64,000 nt of DNA from Helicobacteraceae bacterium (GCA_027038835.1 JALWGC010000019.1:127538-191537), one strand, 5' to 3'; positions 1-9,744 are shown, numbered from the stretch's first letter. Numbers and translations: made by a program. Notes: generated from the letters alone by a model not told the origin.

Positions 1-823
1 ATAGCATTTTCGCTATAGTCTCTGCGAACTTCACTTTTTGTCCAACTTTTACAAGCGGCTTTATCATCCCTTCTTCACTCACAATCACGATAGTCGAGCC
101 CATCTCGAAACATCCAAAATCATCCCCTTTGTTCAAGTACAGTTCTTCAAATTCGTACAAAGTCGGTTTTTCTACATCGGCGTTGGTTTGAAGTTCGGGA
201 ATGAAGTTCACTTTCATCACGCCGACGTTGAGTGCCGAGACAAGGACTATGAAAAAGCGCTTTTTGTTTTTTACCGCTTCACACTCTATGACGACCCGTT
301 CGTTTTCCACAAAAAGGTTGAGCCGTTTTTTGAGTGAAGGGAAATTGACCGGATAGAACTTTCCGGGTATGTGCACCGCTCGAAGCACTTTCAGATTTGT
401 CGGGATATGGTAGCGGTGGTAGTCCTTTGGCGAAAGGTAGAAGTTGATAAAATCTCCCCCCTCCATTTTCTCTTTCGATTCTTTTGGAACAAAATCGCCC
501 AAAAGCTCATTAACACGGTAGCGCATCCCTTTTATCTGCAAAGCGTAGTCGTTTTTCACTTTTCCCACTTCGGTTATAAGCGAATCGCACGGGCTTATGA
601 AATCGTCCGCATCCAAACTGAAACTGCGCATCTCTCTTAGGTTTCTCGTAAAAAGTGCATTGAGAGTTTTGTAATGATGCGGTGGATAGAACTCGCTCAT
701 ATCCAGCCCCATCAGTTTGACATAACTTGCATTGATAATATTTTGAAACCAACTTGGAAACGCTTTTGAAGCGAACTTTCCGAAATTTTGTGATATAAGT
801 GAAGTTATATGTTTTTTATTCAT
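1..823 (-). CDS. psd: Phosphatidylserine decarboxylase proenzyme (3' end beyond window)
   Basis: Makes phosphatidylethanolamine by decarboxylating phosphatidylserine at the inner membrane. Reading the minus strand from the ATG at 821-823 gives an open frame that runs off the left edge, so about 274 residues are visible. That is close to the usual length of small Campylobacterota Psd proteins, and only the last few residues should be missing. A Met-Gly-Ser-Thr motif at about 92-103 matches the LGST self-cleavage site, where serine becomes the pyruvoyl cofactor. The start codon overlaps the truD stop by 8 bases and is preceded by a good ribosome binding site (AAGGAG), so it is translated behind truD. 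The identification is firm. Confidence 0.9.
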   Translation of the reverse strand, partial: MNKKHITSLISQNFGKFASKAFPSWFQNIINASYVKLMGLDMSEFYPPHHYKTLNALFTRNLREMRSFSLDADDFISPCDSLITEVGKVKNDYALQIKGMRYRVNELLGDFVPKESKEKMEGGDFINFYLSPKDYHRYHIPTNLKVLRAVHIPGKFYPVNFPSLKKRLNLFVENERVVIECEAVKNKKRFFIVLVSALNVGVMKVNFIPELQTNADVEKPTLYEFEELYLNKGDDFGCFEMGSTIVIVSEEGMIKPLVKVGQKVKFAETIAKML

Positions 824-1898
824 CTAATCGTATCTCCTTTTTTGCTATCTCTTCTAAAAATACTGTGGCATAGCTCCCTTTTGGCAACGAAAATTTAAAC
901 TCGAACCACGCGTCTTCCTCTTTGTATCTGCCCTCTATCTCTTCTGGGAACACCCACGCATAACGTCTCGTTCCATCAGCTAAAATCTTCTCATCGAAAC
1001 TTTTCTCTATCTCTCGTGCGTACTCGACAGCCACTTTTGCACGTTTACCGCACAAAAGCCCGGTAACGGCGACATCTTTTTGCATAAAACGCGACGCTTC
1101 ACTCTCCTCGCCGTCATACTCGAACAACCTGCCATAAGGGTAATGCTGCATGATATCACCACTTAAAAGCTTGAAAATATGCTCTTGCGCTTTCATCTTT
1201 TTTATCTCGTTTGCAGGAAGATTGAGTAACGATTCGAGTTCGTTTACGCTAAATTCACTAACGAGCTTGCTTATTTCGACCCTTTTGGATAGCCAAAGAT
1301 TGAAGAGATGGCTCTGATACGCGTTTACTAGCAATCGTCTCACTTTTGGATTGCGCTCTTTTTTCTCCCCTTTGGCGATTTTCTCACCCAATACATGATT
1401 ATCGCCGCTATTGCCAAAACGCTGATAGCCAAAAAAGTTGGGCATCCCGTAACGCTCTATCATCTTCAAAACTTCGAAAATCTTCACAGCATCGCTTGGC
1501 ATGACCTTTTTGACACGGATGAAAAACCGGTTGCCCTTGAGATGCCCCATGCGGATTTTGTTGTTGTGGTACGTTGCAGAAAGGATCTTCACGTTTGGAT
1601 GGGAAAACCGCTTCATCTGCTCCTCGTACTTTCTATGAAGCGAAATATACTGATAGGTAAGCGCGTGTTTGTCTTTGAGCCCCGCATAGCCTATCTCTTT
1701 GTTTTTTATCCCAAGATGGCGGGTTATGGCGTCTATAAGCTCGAACGTAGAGAGGTTTTTCTTGCGGATATGCAACACAAGGTGCTCCCCCTCACCGCTA
1801 AACTCATATAGCGGTATCTCCTCGACGACGAAATCGGCGGCGTTTTGACGAAAATGAAAACTTATTGGAGCATGGGAAAAAGCGTAAAGTCTATCCAA
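816..1898 (-). CDS. truD: tRNA pseudouridine(13) synthase TruD
   Basis: Converts uridine 13 of tRNA(Glu) to pseudouridine. The 360-residue protein has the TruD hallmark GYAGLKDKHA at residues 70-79, with Asp76 in the position of the catalytic aspartate. An N-terminal VEEIPLYEFSGEGEH block and an internal YQRFGNSG segment also fit the family. The length matches bacterial TruD. It overlaps thiL upstream by 8 bases and psd downstream by 8 bases, so the three genes look like one transcript. The family is certain; the tRNA target is inferred from homology. Confidence 0.95.
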   Translation of the reverse strand: MDRLYAFSHAPISFHFRQNAADFVVEEIPLYEFSGEGEHLVLHIRKKNLSTFELIDAITRHLGIKNKEIGYAGLKDKHALTYQYISLHRKYEEQMKRFSHPNVKILSATYHNNKIRMGHLKGNRFFIRVKKVMPSDAVKIFEVLKMIERYGMPNFFGYQRFGNSGDNHVLGEKIAKGEKKERNPKVRRLLVNAYQSHLFNLWLSKRVEISKLVSEFSVNELESLLNLPANEIKKMKAQEHIFKLLSGDIMQHYPYGRLFEYDGEESEASRFMQKDVAVTGLLCGKRAKVAVEYAREIEKSFDEKILADGTRRYAWVFPEEIEGRYKEEDAWFEFKFSLPKGSYATVFLEEIAKKEIRLDE

Positions 1899-2712
1899 AA
1901 TGATGCCTTTTGCAAATGTTTTTGTATTTTTTGTTCGTCGCTTTTGCGAATATCGTCAAAGGCGTTCTTGTTTGTTTGGCGCGGCGTAAAAGCGCTTGTT
2001 TGTAACGCGGATCGAATGCTACGAGCATCTCGTACTCCTCGCCGCTGCATCCTACCTCTTTGGAGATTTTTCGCATAAAATCAAACCCTTTTTCGTTTAT
2101 TGTAGCAAGTTTTTCCAAATCGCTAAAAAGCCCATCGCTTATATCCATCCCCACACGCAAATAACGCCTTGCTTTGGCAACGAACGCATTTCGCAATTCA
2201 ATGGAGACAAATTTCGATTTTTTATGGATTCTACCGCCTCGCATCAGTTTTGTCAACTCTTTTTTACTTTTGCCGAGCTCGCCGGTATATGCAAGCAAAT
2301 CCCCCTTTTTCAACCCTTTTCGAAAAAGCGGTTTTTTCGCTTTGGAAACGATGGTAACGCTGATGTCGAGTTTCTCTCCAGCAATCGTATCGCCCCCTAT
2401 TATTTCGAGTGCGTACTTTTTCGCTGCCTCGTCAAACCCCTGCGCGATTTGTTTCATGTGATGCGCTGTTATCCCTTTTGGCATCGAAACCGCCAAAAGA
2501 GCGTACATCGGAGTCGCATTCATAGCCACCGCATCGGAGATGTTCACAACCATCGATTTGTAAGCGGCTTGTTTGTAGGTTATCCACTCTTTTTTGAAGT
2601 GCACATCCTCGAAAAAAGCGTCTTTTGAGTACACTATTCCATCGATAAAAGCACCGTCATCCCCCGTATTTTCCGATGCTAACAATGAAATAAAATATTT
2701 TTCCATATCCAC
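1891..2712 (-). CDS. thiL: Thiamine-monophosphate kinase ThiL
   Basis: Phosphorylates thiamine monophosphate to the active cofactor thiamine diphosphate. The 273-residue protein carries the ThiL/PurM-type motifs in order: GDDGAF near residue 17, SDAVAMNATP near 58, GGDTI near 105 and GMDISDGLFSDL in the second half. It is shorter than the E. coli enzyme (about 325), which is common in this phylum. The start is either GTG at 2710-2712, well spaced from AAGGG, or ATG at 2704-2706. It is first of a thiL-truD-psd group and is divergent from the GGDEF gene at 2786, with TATAAT-like sequence in the shared 73-base gap. Confidence 0.92.
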   Translation of the reverse strand: MDMEKYFISLLASENTGDDGAFIDGIVYSKDAFFEDVHFKKEWITYKQAAYKSMVVNISDAVAMNATPMYALLAVSMPKGITAHHMKQIAQGFDEAAKKYALEIIGGDTIAGEKLDISVTIVSKAKKPLFRKGLKKGDLLAYTGELGKSKKELTKLMRGGRIHKKSKFVSIELRNAFVAKARRYLRVGMDISDGLFSDLEKLATINEKGFDFMRKISKEVGCSGEEYEMLVAFDPRYKQALLRRAKQTRTPLTIFAKATNKKYKNICKRHHFG

Positions 2713-2785
2713 GCACTACCCTTTAAGAATAAATTAATACAATACTATATAAAATGCACCGCGATTATAACATAAGGGGCTTTCA

Positions 2786-3985
2786 ATGAAGAAACCAACC
2801 AAGCTATCCATAGCAAAAATTCTCAGTAATTTATCAGGTATGTTGCTATTGAACACGTTTTTTGTAGTGATTGTCGCTGCTTTTATTTTGGAGCAGAACT
2901 ATTCATACAAAAAAATAGAAAATCTGGATGAACAAAAACGGATAATCCAATCACTTATGAACATCCCGCGCGAAGATATAGAACTAGCGAAAATCCAGTT
3001 CAACGGCAAAAGCGACATGTTGCTAGTGAAGATAAACCAACTCAAGCAACTCTATACATACGATTTTGTAGGAAACTACATCATCTTCTCCAAAAAAGAA
3101 TACTTGACAGATCTCGATGAACTTGTACGTCTGACAAAAGCGTTCAACAAAGCTGCGGAACAATACTACACCACCGACCACAGCTACGACGAAGAGAACA
3201 GAGAAAGACTCATGCAGGCTTTTGCCAAACTCAACGGCAAAATAGATGAACTCTACATCAAAAACGTCCGCTACAACAAACAAAAAAGTTTCATCATCGC
3301 GCAGTTCGCGACGATTATGCTCGTTCTTTCCATCATCACGACACTTTGGTACAGAAGAAGAATCAAAACGATTCTCGACGATATCTTGTTCCTCTCGGCC
3401 ATCCATGCGAACAAACCTGACCATGAGATCAAAACTATCGAAATGGACGCTATTAGAATGCGTATGAGAAGAAAAACGGGTGAAACGGGAGACAAAAGCC
3501 TTATCGACCCGGTAACGGAAATCCTCAACCACAAAGGTTTACGTGCCATTTACGGACAGAAGAAAAACCTAAAAGGGTCGTATTTCACCTCCGTTACCGT
3601 CATAGAGATAGACAATTTCTCCAAATCCAACCGCGGTATTCCGCAAGAATTGGTACAATCGGTCTTGAAAAAAGTCGCCTTCACACTTTCTCTTTTCGAA
3701 CAAGCCGCGGACGTGATTGCAAGAACCGACTACAACCAGTTCACGATCATACTCGTTCGTGAATCGAAAGAGCAATGTCTCAAAGATATCGAAACGATTC
3801 AACAAAACATCTCCGAAATCAAGTTCAAACTCCCTAACGGCAAAACTTCCGAAGTGAGTATAAGCGGCGGTTTCGTACTCAAACCGAACAACAAAACTCT
3901 TGAAGAAACCATCAAACAAGCACTCCAAGCGCTCCATACCGCGAAACAAAAAGGGGGCGGTACCATAGCACAATCTTCCACATAG
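2786..3985 (+). CDS. Membrane protein with degenerate GGDEF domain
   Basis: A 399-residue protein with two transmembrane segments (about 18-37 and 168-188) flanking a roughly 130-residue helical periplasmic region. A C-terminal domain (about 238-395) has the fold signature of GGDEF diguanylate cyclases, including the IDPVTEILNHKG entry motif and a late SISGG strand. The GGDEF signature itself is replaced by DYNQF at 315-319, so catalysis is very unlikely. The protein may bind nucleotide or act by protein contact; this is inference. It stands alone between thiL (divergent) and the sdh operon, with a perfect hairpin just after its stop. Confidence 0.8.
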   Translation: MKKPTKLSIAKILSNLSGMLLLNTFFVVIVAAFILEQNYSYKKIENLDEQKRIIQSLMNIPREDIELAKIQFNGKSDMLLVKINQLKQLYTYDFVGNYIIFSKKEYLTDLDELVRLTKAFNKAAEQYYTTDHSYDEENRERLMQAFAKLNGKIDELYIKNVRYNKQKSFIIAQFATIMLVLSIITTLWYRRRIKTILDDILFLSAIHANKPDHEIKTIEMDAIRMRMRRKTGETGDKSLIDPVTEILNHKGLRAIYGQKKNLKGSYFTSVTVIEIDNFSKSNRGIPQELVQSVLKKVAFTLSLFEQAADVIARTDYNQFTIILVRESKEQCLKDIETIQQNISEIKFKLPNGKTSEVSISGGFVLKPNNKTLEETIKQALQALHTAKQKGGGTIAQSST

Positions 3986-4001
3986 GAAAACTCGACTAAA
4001 C

Positions 4002-4024
4002 CATCGGACTCACTTGGTCCGATG
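4002..4024 (+). terminator. Perfect hairpin after the degenerate-GGDEF gene
   Basis: An 8-bp perfect stem, CATCGGAC and GTCCGATG, with a 7-base loop. No T tract follows on either strand, so it may be a weak terminator or an mRNA 3'-end stabiliser. Confidence 0.4.
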
Positions 4025-4096
4025 TATAAAAACGTAACAAACCCCCACTTCCTCCAAATTATAAGCTTGTTTAACCTTTTTACAATAATTTCTTGA

Positions 4097-4102
4097 TATA
4101 AT
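4097..4102 (+). promoter_or_regulatory. Putative -10 element of the sdhABE-like operon
   Basis: TATAAT preceded by a G one base upstream, 30 bases before the ATG, in AT-rich sequence. No convincing -35 was seen, which is usual for sigma-70 promoters of Campylobacterota. The ATG is preceded by GAAGGAAAG, a good ribosome binding site. Confidence 0.6.
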
Positions 4103-4132
4103 TGGGCAATATTTTTACTCGAAGGAAAGCGA

Positions 4133-5845
4133 ATGAGTATTCCCGTTTATACTTACGATGCGGTAGTTGTCGGAGCCGGTCTTGCCGGCTGTGCAGCCGC
4201 GAGAGAACTACAAAAAGCAGGCAAGAACGTAGCCGTGCTAACGAAACTCCATCCACTTAGAAGCCACTCAGGTGCTGCACAAGGCGGTATCAACGCCGCT
4301 TTGAGCGACGAAGACAGCGTAGAGCTGCATGAGTTCGACACCGTCAAAGGTTCGGACTATTTGGCCGACCAAGATGCAGTCGAGTTCATGTGTAAAAACG
4401 CTCCTGAAACTATCCGTTGGGCTGAGAGAATGGGAGCGGCTTTTAGCCGTACACCCGAAGGTAAAATCGCCCAGCGCCCTTTTGGTGGACAAAGTAGCCC
4501 AAGAGCATGTTTTGCCAAAGACAGAACAGGGCTTACCCTTTTGCAAACCATGTACGAGCAAGCGTACCGCGAAGGGGTGAAATTTTGGGACGAGTGGTAT
4601 GTCGCCGACATTATCTACAAAGACGGTAAAGTCAGCGGTGTAGTCGCTTTCAACATCCGCGACATGCAAGTAGCCATCTTCAACGCGAAAAGCGTCATGT
4701 TCGCAACAGGCGGATACGCAAGATGCTACAAAATCAACTCCAACGCTCACGCCAACACGGGTGACGGTCTTTCTATCGTAGCGAGAAAAGGGATTCCGCT
4801 TGAAGATATGGAGTTCGTTCAGTTCCACCCATCAGGTCTAAGCGGTAACGGTGTTCTTATCTCCGAAGCGGCTCGCGGCGAGGGTGGGCGTCTTTACAAC
4901 AGCGAAGGGGAGCGTTTTATGGAAAAATACGCTCCAAACGCTTTGGAACTTGCTTCACGCGACGTGGTCAGCCGTGCGATTTTAAACGAAATCCGCGAAG
5001 GTCGCGGTGTAGGTCCGAGAAAAGATGCGGTTTACCTCGACCTTACACACCTCGGTAAAGAAAAAATCATGGAACGCCTACCGGAACTTCGAGACTTGGC
5101 ATTGACGTTCCTTGGAATAGATATGATAGAAGCGCCTATTCTCATCTCGGCGACCGCGCACTACTCCATGGGCGGTATTCCAGTTGACATCCCGGGACAT
5201 GTACGTAAAAACAACGACGAGTTCATCGAAGGTTTCTACGCTGCCGGCGAGTGTTCATGTGTAAGCGTTCACGGTGCGAACCGATTGGGTGCGAACTCCG
5301 TTCTTGAAGCGATGCTTTTTGGTCGCTATGTCGGAAAAACGATGGTCGAAGAGATAGACGGTATAGAGCTTCGTCCGGCAACGGAAGAAGATGCCAAAGA
5401 CGCACTCAAAGAGATAGAATTCGTTCTTAAAAACAACGGCACAGAAAGCGTACCGCAACTTCGAGACGAACTACAAACGACTATGACCGAAAACGCAGGT
5501 GCATTTAGAACGGGTGAATCGCTTCAAATCGCGTTGGAGAAAATCAACGAGCTTAGAGAGCGCTACAAAAATATCCGCATCGAAGACAAGAGTAAAATTT
5601 TCAATACCGAGCTTCAAGAAGCTATCGAATTCGGGCATATGCTCGATTATTCCAAATTTATCGTCGAGTGTGCCATAGCGCGTAAAGAGAGCCGCGGTGC
5701 ACACTACAGAGAGGATTGTCAAGAAAGAGACGACGAAAACTTCCTCAAACACACGATGGCATATATGGACAAAGAGGGGAACATCACGCTTGACTACATG
5801 CCTGTTACTCTTGGAAAACATGAGCTCAAAGAAAGAAAATACTAA
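4133..5845 (+). CDS. sdhA: Succinate dehydrogenase/fumarate reductase flavoprotein subunit (type E / Mfr-like)
   Basis: Catalytic flavoprotein that interconverts succinate and fumarate. The 570-residue protein has a Rossmann GAGLAG motif at about 14-19 and [10 protein letters not shown] at 43-52, whose His45 fits the residue that binds FAD covalently. HPSGL and the late [10 protein letters not shown] block form the active site and FAD site. It begins [16 protein letters not shown] with no twin-arginine signal. This matters because the exported methylmenaquinol:fumarate reductase MfrA of Wolinella and Campylobacter has one. With the next two genes it forms an SdhABE-type complex, presumably on the cytoplasmic face. 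Physiological direction (SQR or QFR) cannot be read from sequence. Confidence 0.92.
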   Translation: MSIPVYTYDAVVVGAGLAGCAAARELQKAGKNVAVLTKLHPLRSHSGAAQGGINAALSDEDSVELHEFDTVKGSDYLADQDAVEFMCKNAPETIRWAERMGAAFSRTPEGKIAQRPFGGQSSPRACFAKDRTGLTLLQTMYEQAYREGVKFWDEWYVADIIYKDGKVSGVVAFNIRDMQVAIFNAKSVMFATGGYARCYKINSNAHANTGDGLSIVARKGIPLEDMEFVQFHPSGLSGNGVLISEAARGEGGRLYNSEGERFMEKYAPNALELASRDVVSRAILNEIREGRGVGPRKDAVYLDLTHLGKEKIMERLPELRDLALTFLGIDMIEAPILISATAHYSMGGIPVDIPGHVRKNNDEFIEGFYAAGECSCVSVHGANRLGANSVLEAMLFGRYVGKTMVEEIDGIELRPATEEDAKDALKEIEFVLKNNGTESVPQLRDELQTTMTENAGAFRTGESLQIALEKINELRERYKNIRIEDKSKIFNTELQEAIEFGHMLDYSKFIVECAIARKESRGAHYREDCQERDDENFLKHTMAYMDKEGNITLDYMPVTLGKHELKERKY

Positions 5846-5856
5846 AAGGGAATACG

Positions 5857-6828
5857 ATGAGTACTATCGAAACTAAAAAAGTAAAATTTAAAGTATTTCG
5901 CTTCAACGCCGATGAGGATTATCTCCCTTATTACGACGAATACGATATGGACGTAACTTCCGAAGATGTCGTCCTTGACGTGCTTAACCGCATCAAATGG
6001 GAACATGACGGAAGCTTCTCTTACAGACGAAGTTGCCGACACGGTATTTGCGGTGCATGCGCCATCAAGGTAAACGGCAGAAGCACACTCGCTTGTAAAG
6101 AGCGTATGTTCGACATGGTAGAGCTTTTCGGCGAAGAGCTCACGCTCGACCCACTTAGCCAAAAACGCGCTATCAAAGATATGATTATCGACAAGGGTGA
6201 TTTTTGGGAGAAACACGCAGCGGTCACGCCATACCTCGTTGCCGACATCGAAGAAGAACCTGAAAGTGAAAACATCGTCTCTCCTGAAGATGAGCACAAA
6301 CTGCTCGATGCCGACTTGTGTATCCAGTGTGGGGCGTGCCACTACGCATGTCCGGTTGTGGAAATCAACGAAGAGTACTTCGGTCCTGCGGCTTTCGCGG
6401 CAGCGTACAGATTCAGCGCGGATGTTCGAGACGAAGACAAAGAGCGTCTCAAAAACGTCAACAAAATGGGACAAGGTGTTTGGGACTGTGTCAAATGTTT
6501 CGAATGTGCCGAAGTGTGTCCAAAAGAGATCAATCCTATCGAGAAAATCACCAAGCTCCACCAGATGGCGTTCCAAGAAGGGGTCGCCGAAAACAACGTC
6601 GCGGTTCGCCATGCGGTCGGCTTCAAAAAATCGATTCAAAAACGGGGTGTACTTGACGAAGGCGGTCTTGTGCTTTATTCCGAAGGTTGCGGCATAGTCA
6701 AACATGTTCCAGTCGCACTGAAAATGTTCAAAAAAGGGAAAATCGCTCTTCCTTGGAACATTCCGACATCAGAAAATATGGATGAGATCAAAAAACTTGT
6801 CAAATCATCCTCAACCGCTAAGTTTTAG
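5857..6828 (+). CDS. sdhB: Succinate dehydrogenase/fumarate reductase iron-sulfur subunit (type E / Mfr-like)
   Basis: Electron-transfer subunit linking the flavoprotein to the quinone-reactive subunit. Of its 323 residues, the N-terminal ferredoxin fold carries CRHGICGAC and a later Cys for a [2Fe-2S] cluster. The C-terminal part carries CIQCGACHYACP and CVKCFECAEVCP. The last motif has four closely spaced cysteines, so it looks like a second [4Fe-4S] site instead of the [3Fe-4S] centre of classical SdhB/FrdB; this is typical of type E complexes. The protein is about 80 residues longer than E. coli FrdB, with the extra at the C-terminus. It lies 11 bases after sdhA and 9 before sdhE. Confidence 0.92.
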   Translation: MSTIETKKVKFKVFRFNADEDYLPYYDEYDMDVTSEDVVLDVLNRIKWEHDGSFSYRRSCRHGICGACAIKVNGRSTLACKERMFDMVELFGEELTLDPLSQKRAIKDMIIDKGDFWEKHAAVTPYLVADIEEEPESENIVSPEDEHKLLDADLCIQCGACHYACPVVEINEEYFGPAAFAAAYRFSADVRDEDKERLKNVNKMGQGVWDCVKCFECAEVCPKEINPIEKITKLHQMAFQEGVAENNVAVRHAVGFKKSIQKRGVLDEGGLVLYSEGCGIVKHVPVALKMFKKGKIALPWNIPTSENMDEIKKLVKSSSTAKF

Positions 6829-6837
6829 GAGAATAAT

Positions 6838-7719
6838 ATGAGTAAATTGAAATACGCACTTTTTACGGGATGTACCGCTAAACAAAGTACACCTGAACAA
6901 TATATGTCAACTATGGCGGTAGCTAAAAAACTCGGCATAGAGCTTGTTGAGCTTGTAGAGGCTTCATGCTGCGGAGCTTCCCACCTACAAGATTACGACG
7001 AGTTCCTCTCGCTCGTTCTCAATGCCAGAAACATCGCATACGCGGAAAAACACGGTTTGACAATGGTAACTATCTGTAACACTTGTCAGCTCAATACCGC
7101 TATGACCAAACACAAACTCGACAACGACCCCGAGCTCAAAGCCAAAGTCAACGAAAAACTTGCCGAAGTCGGTCTTGAGTACAAGGGAACATCGAAAATA
7201 ACCCATTTCCTCTACGCTATCATCGACGATATCGGATTGGATAAAATCAAAGAGATGGTCGTAAAACCCCTTTCTCAGTTCAACATCGCGCCGTTTTACG
7301 GATGCCACAACATCCGCCCAAGCGAACTTGCCAACGAAGGGCACAAAACACCTGAGAGCCCATACCGCCCTACTTCACTCGATGATCTTATCATCGCTTG
7401 CGGCGGTGAAGCGGTCGATTACGAAGAGAAAAACAAATGTTGCGGTTTCCACGTAGAATTGCAAGCTCCTAAAACCGCTGCCGTACTTACCGGAAACGCC
7501 ATAGCGGGTGCGATGGACAACAATGCCGACATGATGGTAACTCCTTGTCCGCTTTGCCATCTCAAACTCGACACACAAGCCGAACATGCCGGTGAAGCGA
7601 TAGGTCGTGAACTCGAAATGCCTGTACTTCATATGCAACAAATGGTAGGCCTCGCTCTTGGATGTGATCCAAAAGAGCTTGGCTTGCAACACCACGTCGT
7701 GGACGTCAATTTCGTTTAG
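6838..7719 (+). CDS. sdhE: CCG-domain subunit of type E succinate/fumarate oxidoreductase (HdrB-like)
   Basis: A 293-residue protein with two CCG domains, the cysteine-rich module shared with heterodisulfide reductase subunit B. First domain: GC near residue 11, SCCG near 44 and a CNTC pair. Second domain: YGC near 151, KCCGF near 200 and TPCPLC near 235. There are no transmembrane helices, so it would attach peripherally and pass electrons to or from menaquinone. It replaces the heme-b membrane anchors of classical complexes. It is the last gene of the three-gene operon. Family assignment is firm; the symbol may differ (sdhC or mfrE in Campylobacter annotations). Confidence 0.88.
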   Translation: MSKLKYALFTGCTAKQSTPEQYMSTMAVAKKLGIELVELVEASCCGASHLQDYDEFLSLVLNARNIAYAEKHGLTMVTICNTCQLNTAMTKHKLDNDPELKAKVNEKLAEVGLEYKGTSKITHFLYAIIDDIGLDKIKEMVVKPLSQFNIAPFYGCHNIRPSELANEGHKTPESPYRPTSLDDLIIACGGEAVDYEEKNKCCGFHVELQAPKTAAVLTGNAIAGAMDNNADMMVTPCPLCHLKLDTQAEHAGEAIGRELEMPVLHMQQMVGLALGCDPKELGLQHHVVDVNFV

Positions 7720-7755
7720 TCCCCTCCCGCTTTAAGCAGGAACAAGAAATATCAC

Positions 7756-7782
7756 AAAACTTTCGCTTTTTGCGGAAGTTTT
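7756..7782 (+). terminator. Hairpin downstream of the sdh operon
   Basis: An 11-bp stem with one T.G wobble (AAAACTTTCGC against GCGGAAGTTTT) and a five-T loop, in the gap between the CCG subunit gene and the PAS gene. The descending arm ends in four Ts, which may serve as a short terminator tract. Confidence 0.5.
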
Positions 7783-7807
7783 CACACAATAACCAGAGGT
7801 TAAAGCC

Positions 7808-8314
7808 ATGAACTACAAGGTGCAACCAAAAAACGTCGAAGTCCCCTACCCCGATGGAAATCTCATCGTTTCCAAAACAGACCTCAAAGGTAAGCTCACT
7901 TACTGTAACGAACTCTTTATCGAAATGAGCCGCTATACCGAAGAAGAACTCCTTGGACAACCCCACAACATCATTCGCCATCCCGATATGCCGCGTATCA
8001 TTTTTAAACTTCTTTGGGATACCATCCAACAAGGCAACGAGATAAACGCGTATGTAAAAAACATGGCTAAAGACGGTGCGTACTACTGGGTTTTTGCAAA
8101 CGTAACACCTTCGTACGACCATAACGATACCATCATCGGCTACTTCTCGGTTCGTAGAAAACCAAAAAGAGAGTCGCTACAAATTATCGAACCTTTATAT
8201 GCGGAGCTTTTACAGCTTGAGAGAACAGGCGGCATGGAAGCGTCGAAAAAACGTATTGACGACATACTTGAACAAAAGGAACTCTCTTATGAAGAATTTA
8301 TCCTCTCTATCTAA
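7808..8314 (+). CDS. Aer/CetB-type PAS domain protein
   Basis: A 168-residue cytoplasmic protein that is almost entirely one PAS domain (about 15-125). The run [11 protein letters not shown], then [21 protein letters not shown] and ANVTP is the pattern of Aer-type PAS domains that bind FAD and sense redox state. No membrane segment is present. It overlaps the next gene, a chemoreceptor without a sensory domain of its own, by 26 bases. The pair therefore resembles the split energy-taxis receptor CetB/CetA of Campylobacter. FAD binding is inferred from family resemblance. Confidence 0.88.
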   Translation: MNYKVQPKNVEVPYPDGNLIVSKTDLKGKLTYCNELFIEMSRYTEEELLGQPHNIIRHPDMPRIIFKLLWDTIQQGNEINAYVKNMAKDGAYYWVFANVTPSYDHNDTIIGYFSVRRKPKRESLQIIEPLYAELLQLERTGGMEASKKRIDDILEQKELSYEEFILSI

Positions 8315-9743
8315 AATCAGCGTATTTAGCATCGTTATTATCGTTACGTTGTTGCTAAGTTTTATCGTCTCGTTCGTAATATACGGTTTTTCATGGGTGC
8401 TTATGGCTTTGAACCTTATCAATCTCGTACTGATTTTCTCCATCTACACCTATGTCAAAAAGATGAAAAATTACATCGAAGAAGTCGTACACATTTTCGA
8501 AGAAGCCAGAGAGGGAAATTTCGAAATAAGAAAAACCCACATCGCCGAAACGGAAATTCTCGGCAAACTCGGGTGGGACATCAACAACTTTCTCGATCAA
8601 CTCGAAGTGTTCATACGTGAAGTGAACACCTCCATAGACTACGCTTCGCAAAACAAATACTACCGCCGCATCGACACCAACGGTTTGAACAAAGGTTTCG
8701 AAAAAACCTCCAAAAAAATCAACGCCGCCATCGATGCTATGGAAGCGGAATATCTCGCTCAAATCGAGAAGAACTTCGCCGCTGAACTCGGTAAAACCGG
8801 TAAACCGCTTGTGGCAAGTTTCCAAGCGATTCAACAACAACTCGCCGAAGGGGTCGAAGAGCTCAAAGAGACGGCGAAAAAAGCGCAAATTACCGCGGAA
8901 GCATCGAACCAAAGCCTTGTCGAAAGTGAAGCGGTTATAGAAAAACTACTCAAACTTTCGCAATACATCGACCAAAACGTCGTAGCGGTAGAAAGCTTGA
9001 TAGCTAGAACAGACGAAATCAACGCCGTAGTCGATCTTATCAAGGATATCGCCGACCAAACCAACCTTTTGGCACTCAACGCCGCCATCGAAGCCGCACG
9101 TGCAGGTGAACACGGCAGGGGCTTCGCCGTTGTCGCCGACGAGGTGAGAAAATTGGCCGAGAGAACCCAAAAAGCGACGGGGGAAATAAGCATCTCCATC
9201 CAAACGCTCAAGCAAGAAACCAATACTATCTCCGAATCTGCAGAGATTATGAACAGTGTTTCGAGCGAGTCGGTCGCGACGCTAGAGAGTTTCAAAGAAA
9301 AACTCCTTCAGTTCAACAAAGATACCGACATGATGAAAGTGGATGCAGAAGAGCTCAAAAGCGCCTTGATGGTGGTTCTTATAAAAATAGACCATATCCT
9401 TTTCAAATCCAACGCTTTTAGCCGAGTTATGAGCCACAGAGGAAGCGAAGGCGTTCCAAGAGATACCGAGTGTCGCCTTGGTAAATGGTACTATAGCGAA
9501 GCCAAAGAGACGTTTGGTTTTACAAAAGCGTACAAAGAGATAGAAAGACCTCACAGAATCGTCCATGAAGCATCGATTGCAGCGGAAGAACTTTTCAAAG
9601 AGAAATACGACCCGAAAAACGCACCTGTGGTTATAGAGAAATTCAAAGAGATGGAAAATGCGAGCCTCGAGCTCTCGCAACTCCTCGATGAGATGTTACG
9701 AGAATACTACAACTACAACAACAGCCGCAAGGCAGGCAAATAA
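8289..9743 (+). CDS. Methyl-accepting chemotaxis protein with C-terminal CZB zinc domain
   Basis: A 484-residue transducer. Two adjacent hydrophobic helices (about 11-31 and 35-55) leave almost no periplasmic loop, so sensing must come from a partner or from the cytoplasm. The MCP signalling hairpin contains the conserved [22 protein letters not shown] core (its tip near 253-275) and EVRKLAERT. The C-terminus is a chemoreceptor zinc-binding domain with the expected 3His/1Cys ligands: His369, Cys395 in ECRLGKWYY, His422 and His426. The start at 8289 has AAAGGAA eight bases upstream and lies inside the 3' end of the PAS gene, arguing for coupled translation and a joint receptor. Confidence 0.92.
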   Translation: MKNLSSLSKISVFSIVIIVTLLLSFIVSFVIYGFSWVLMALNLINLVLIFSIYTYVKKMKNYIEEVVHIFEEAREGNFEIRKTHIAETEILGKLGWDINNFLDQLEVFIREVNTSIDYASQNKYYRRIDTNGLNKGFEKTSKKINAAIDAMEAEYLAQIEKNFAAELGKTGKPLVASFQAIQQQLAEGVEELKETAKKAQITAEASNQSLVESEAVIEKLLKLSQYIDQNVVAVESLIARTDEINAVVDLIKDIADQTNLLALNAAIEAARAGEHGRGFAVVADEVRKLAERTQKATGEISISIQTLKQETNTISESAEIMNSVSSESVATLESFKEKLLQFNKDTDMMKVDAEELKSALMVVLIKIDHILFKSNAFSRVMSHRGSEGVPRDTECRLGKWYYSEAKETFGFTKAYKEIERPHRIVHEASIAAEELFKEKYDPKNAPVVIEKFKEMENASLELSQLLDEMLREYYNYNNSRKAGK

Positions 9744-9744
9744 A

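Noticed and set aside
5842..6705. A 287-codon open frame on the minus strand opposite sdhB.
   Set aside because: It is rich in Phe, Val and Asp, as expected for the complement of this codon usage, and overlaps an unambiguous iron-sulfur subunit gene. Many similar frames occur opposite other genes.
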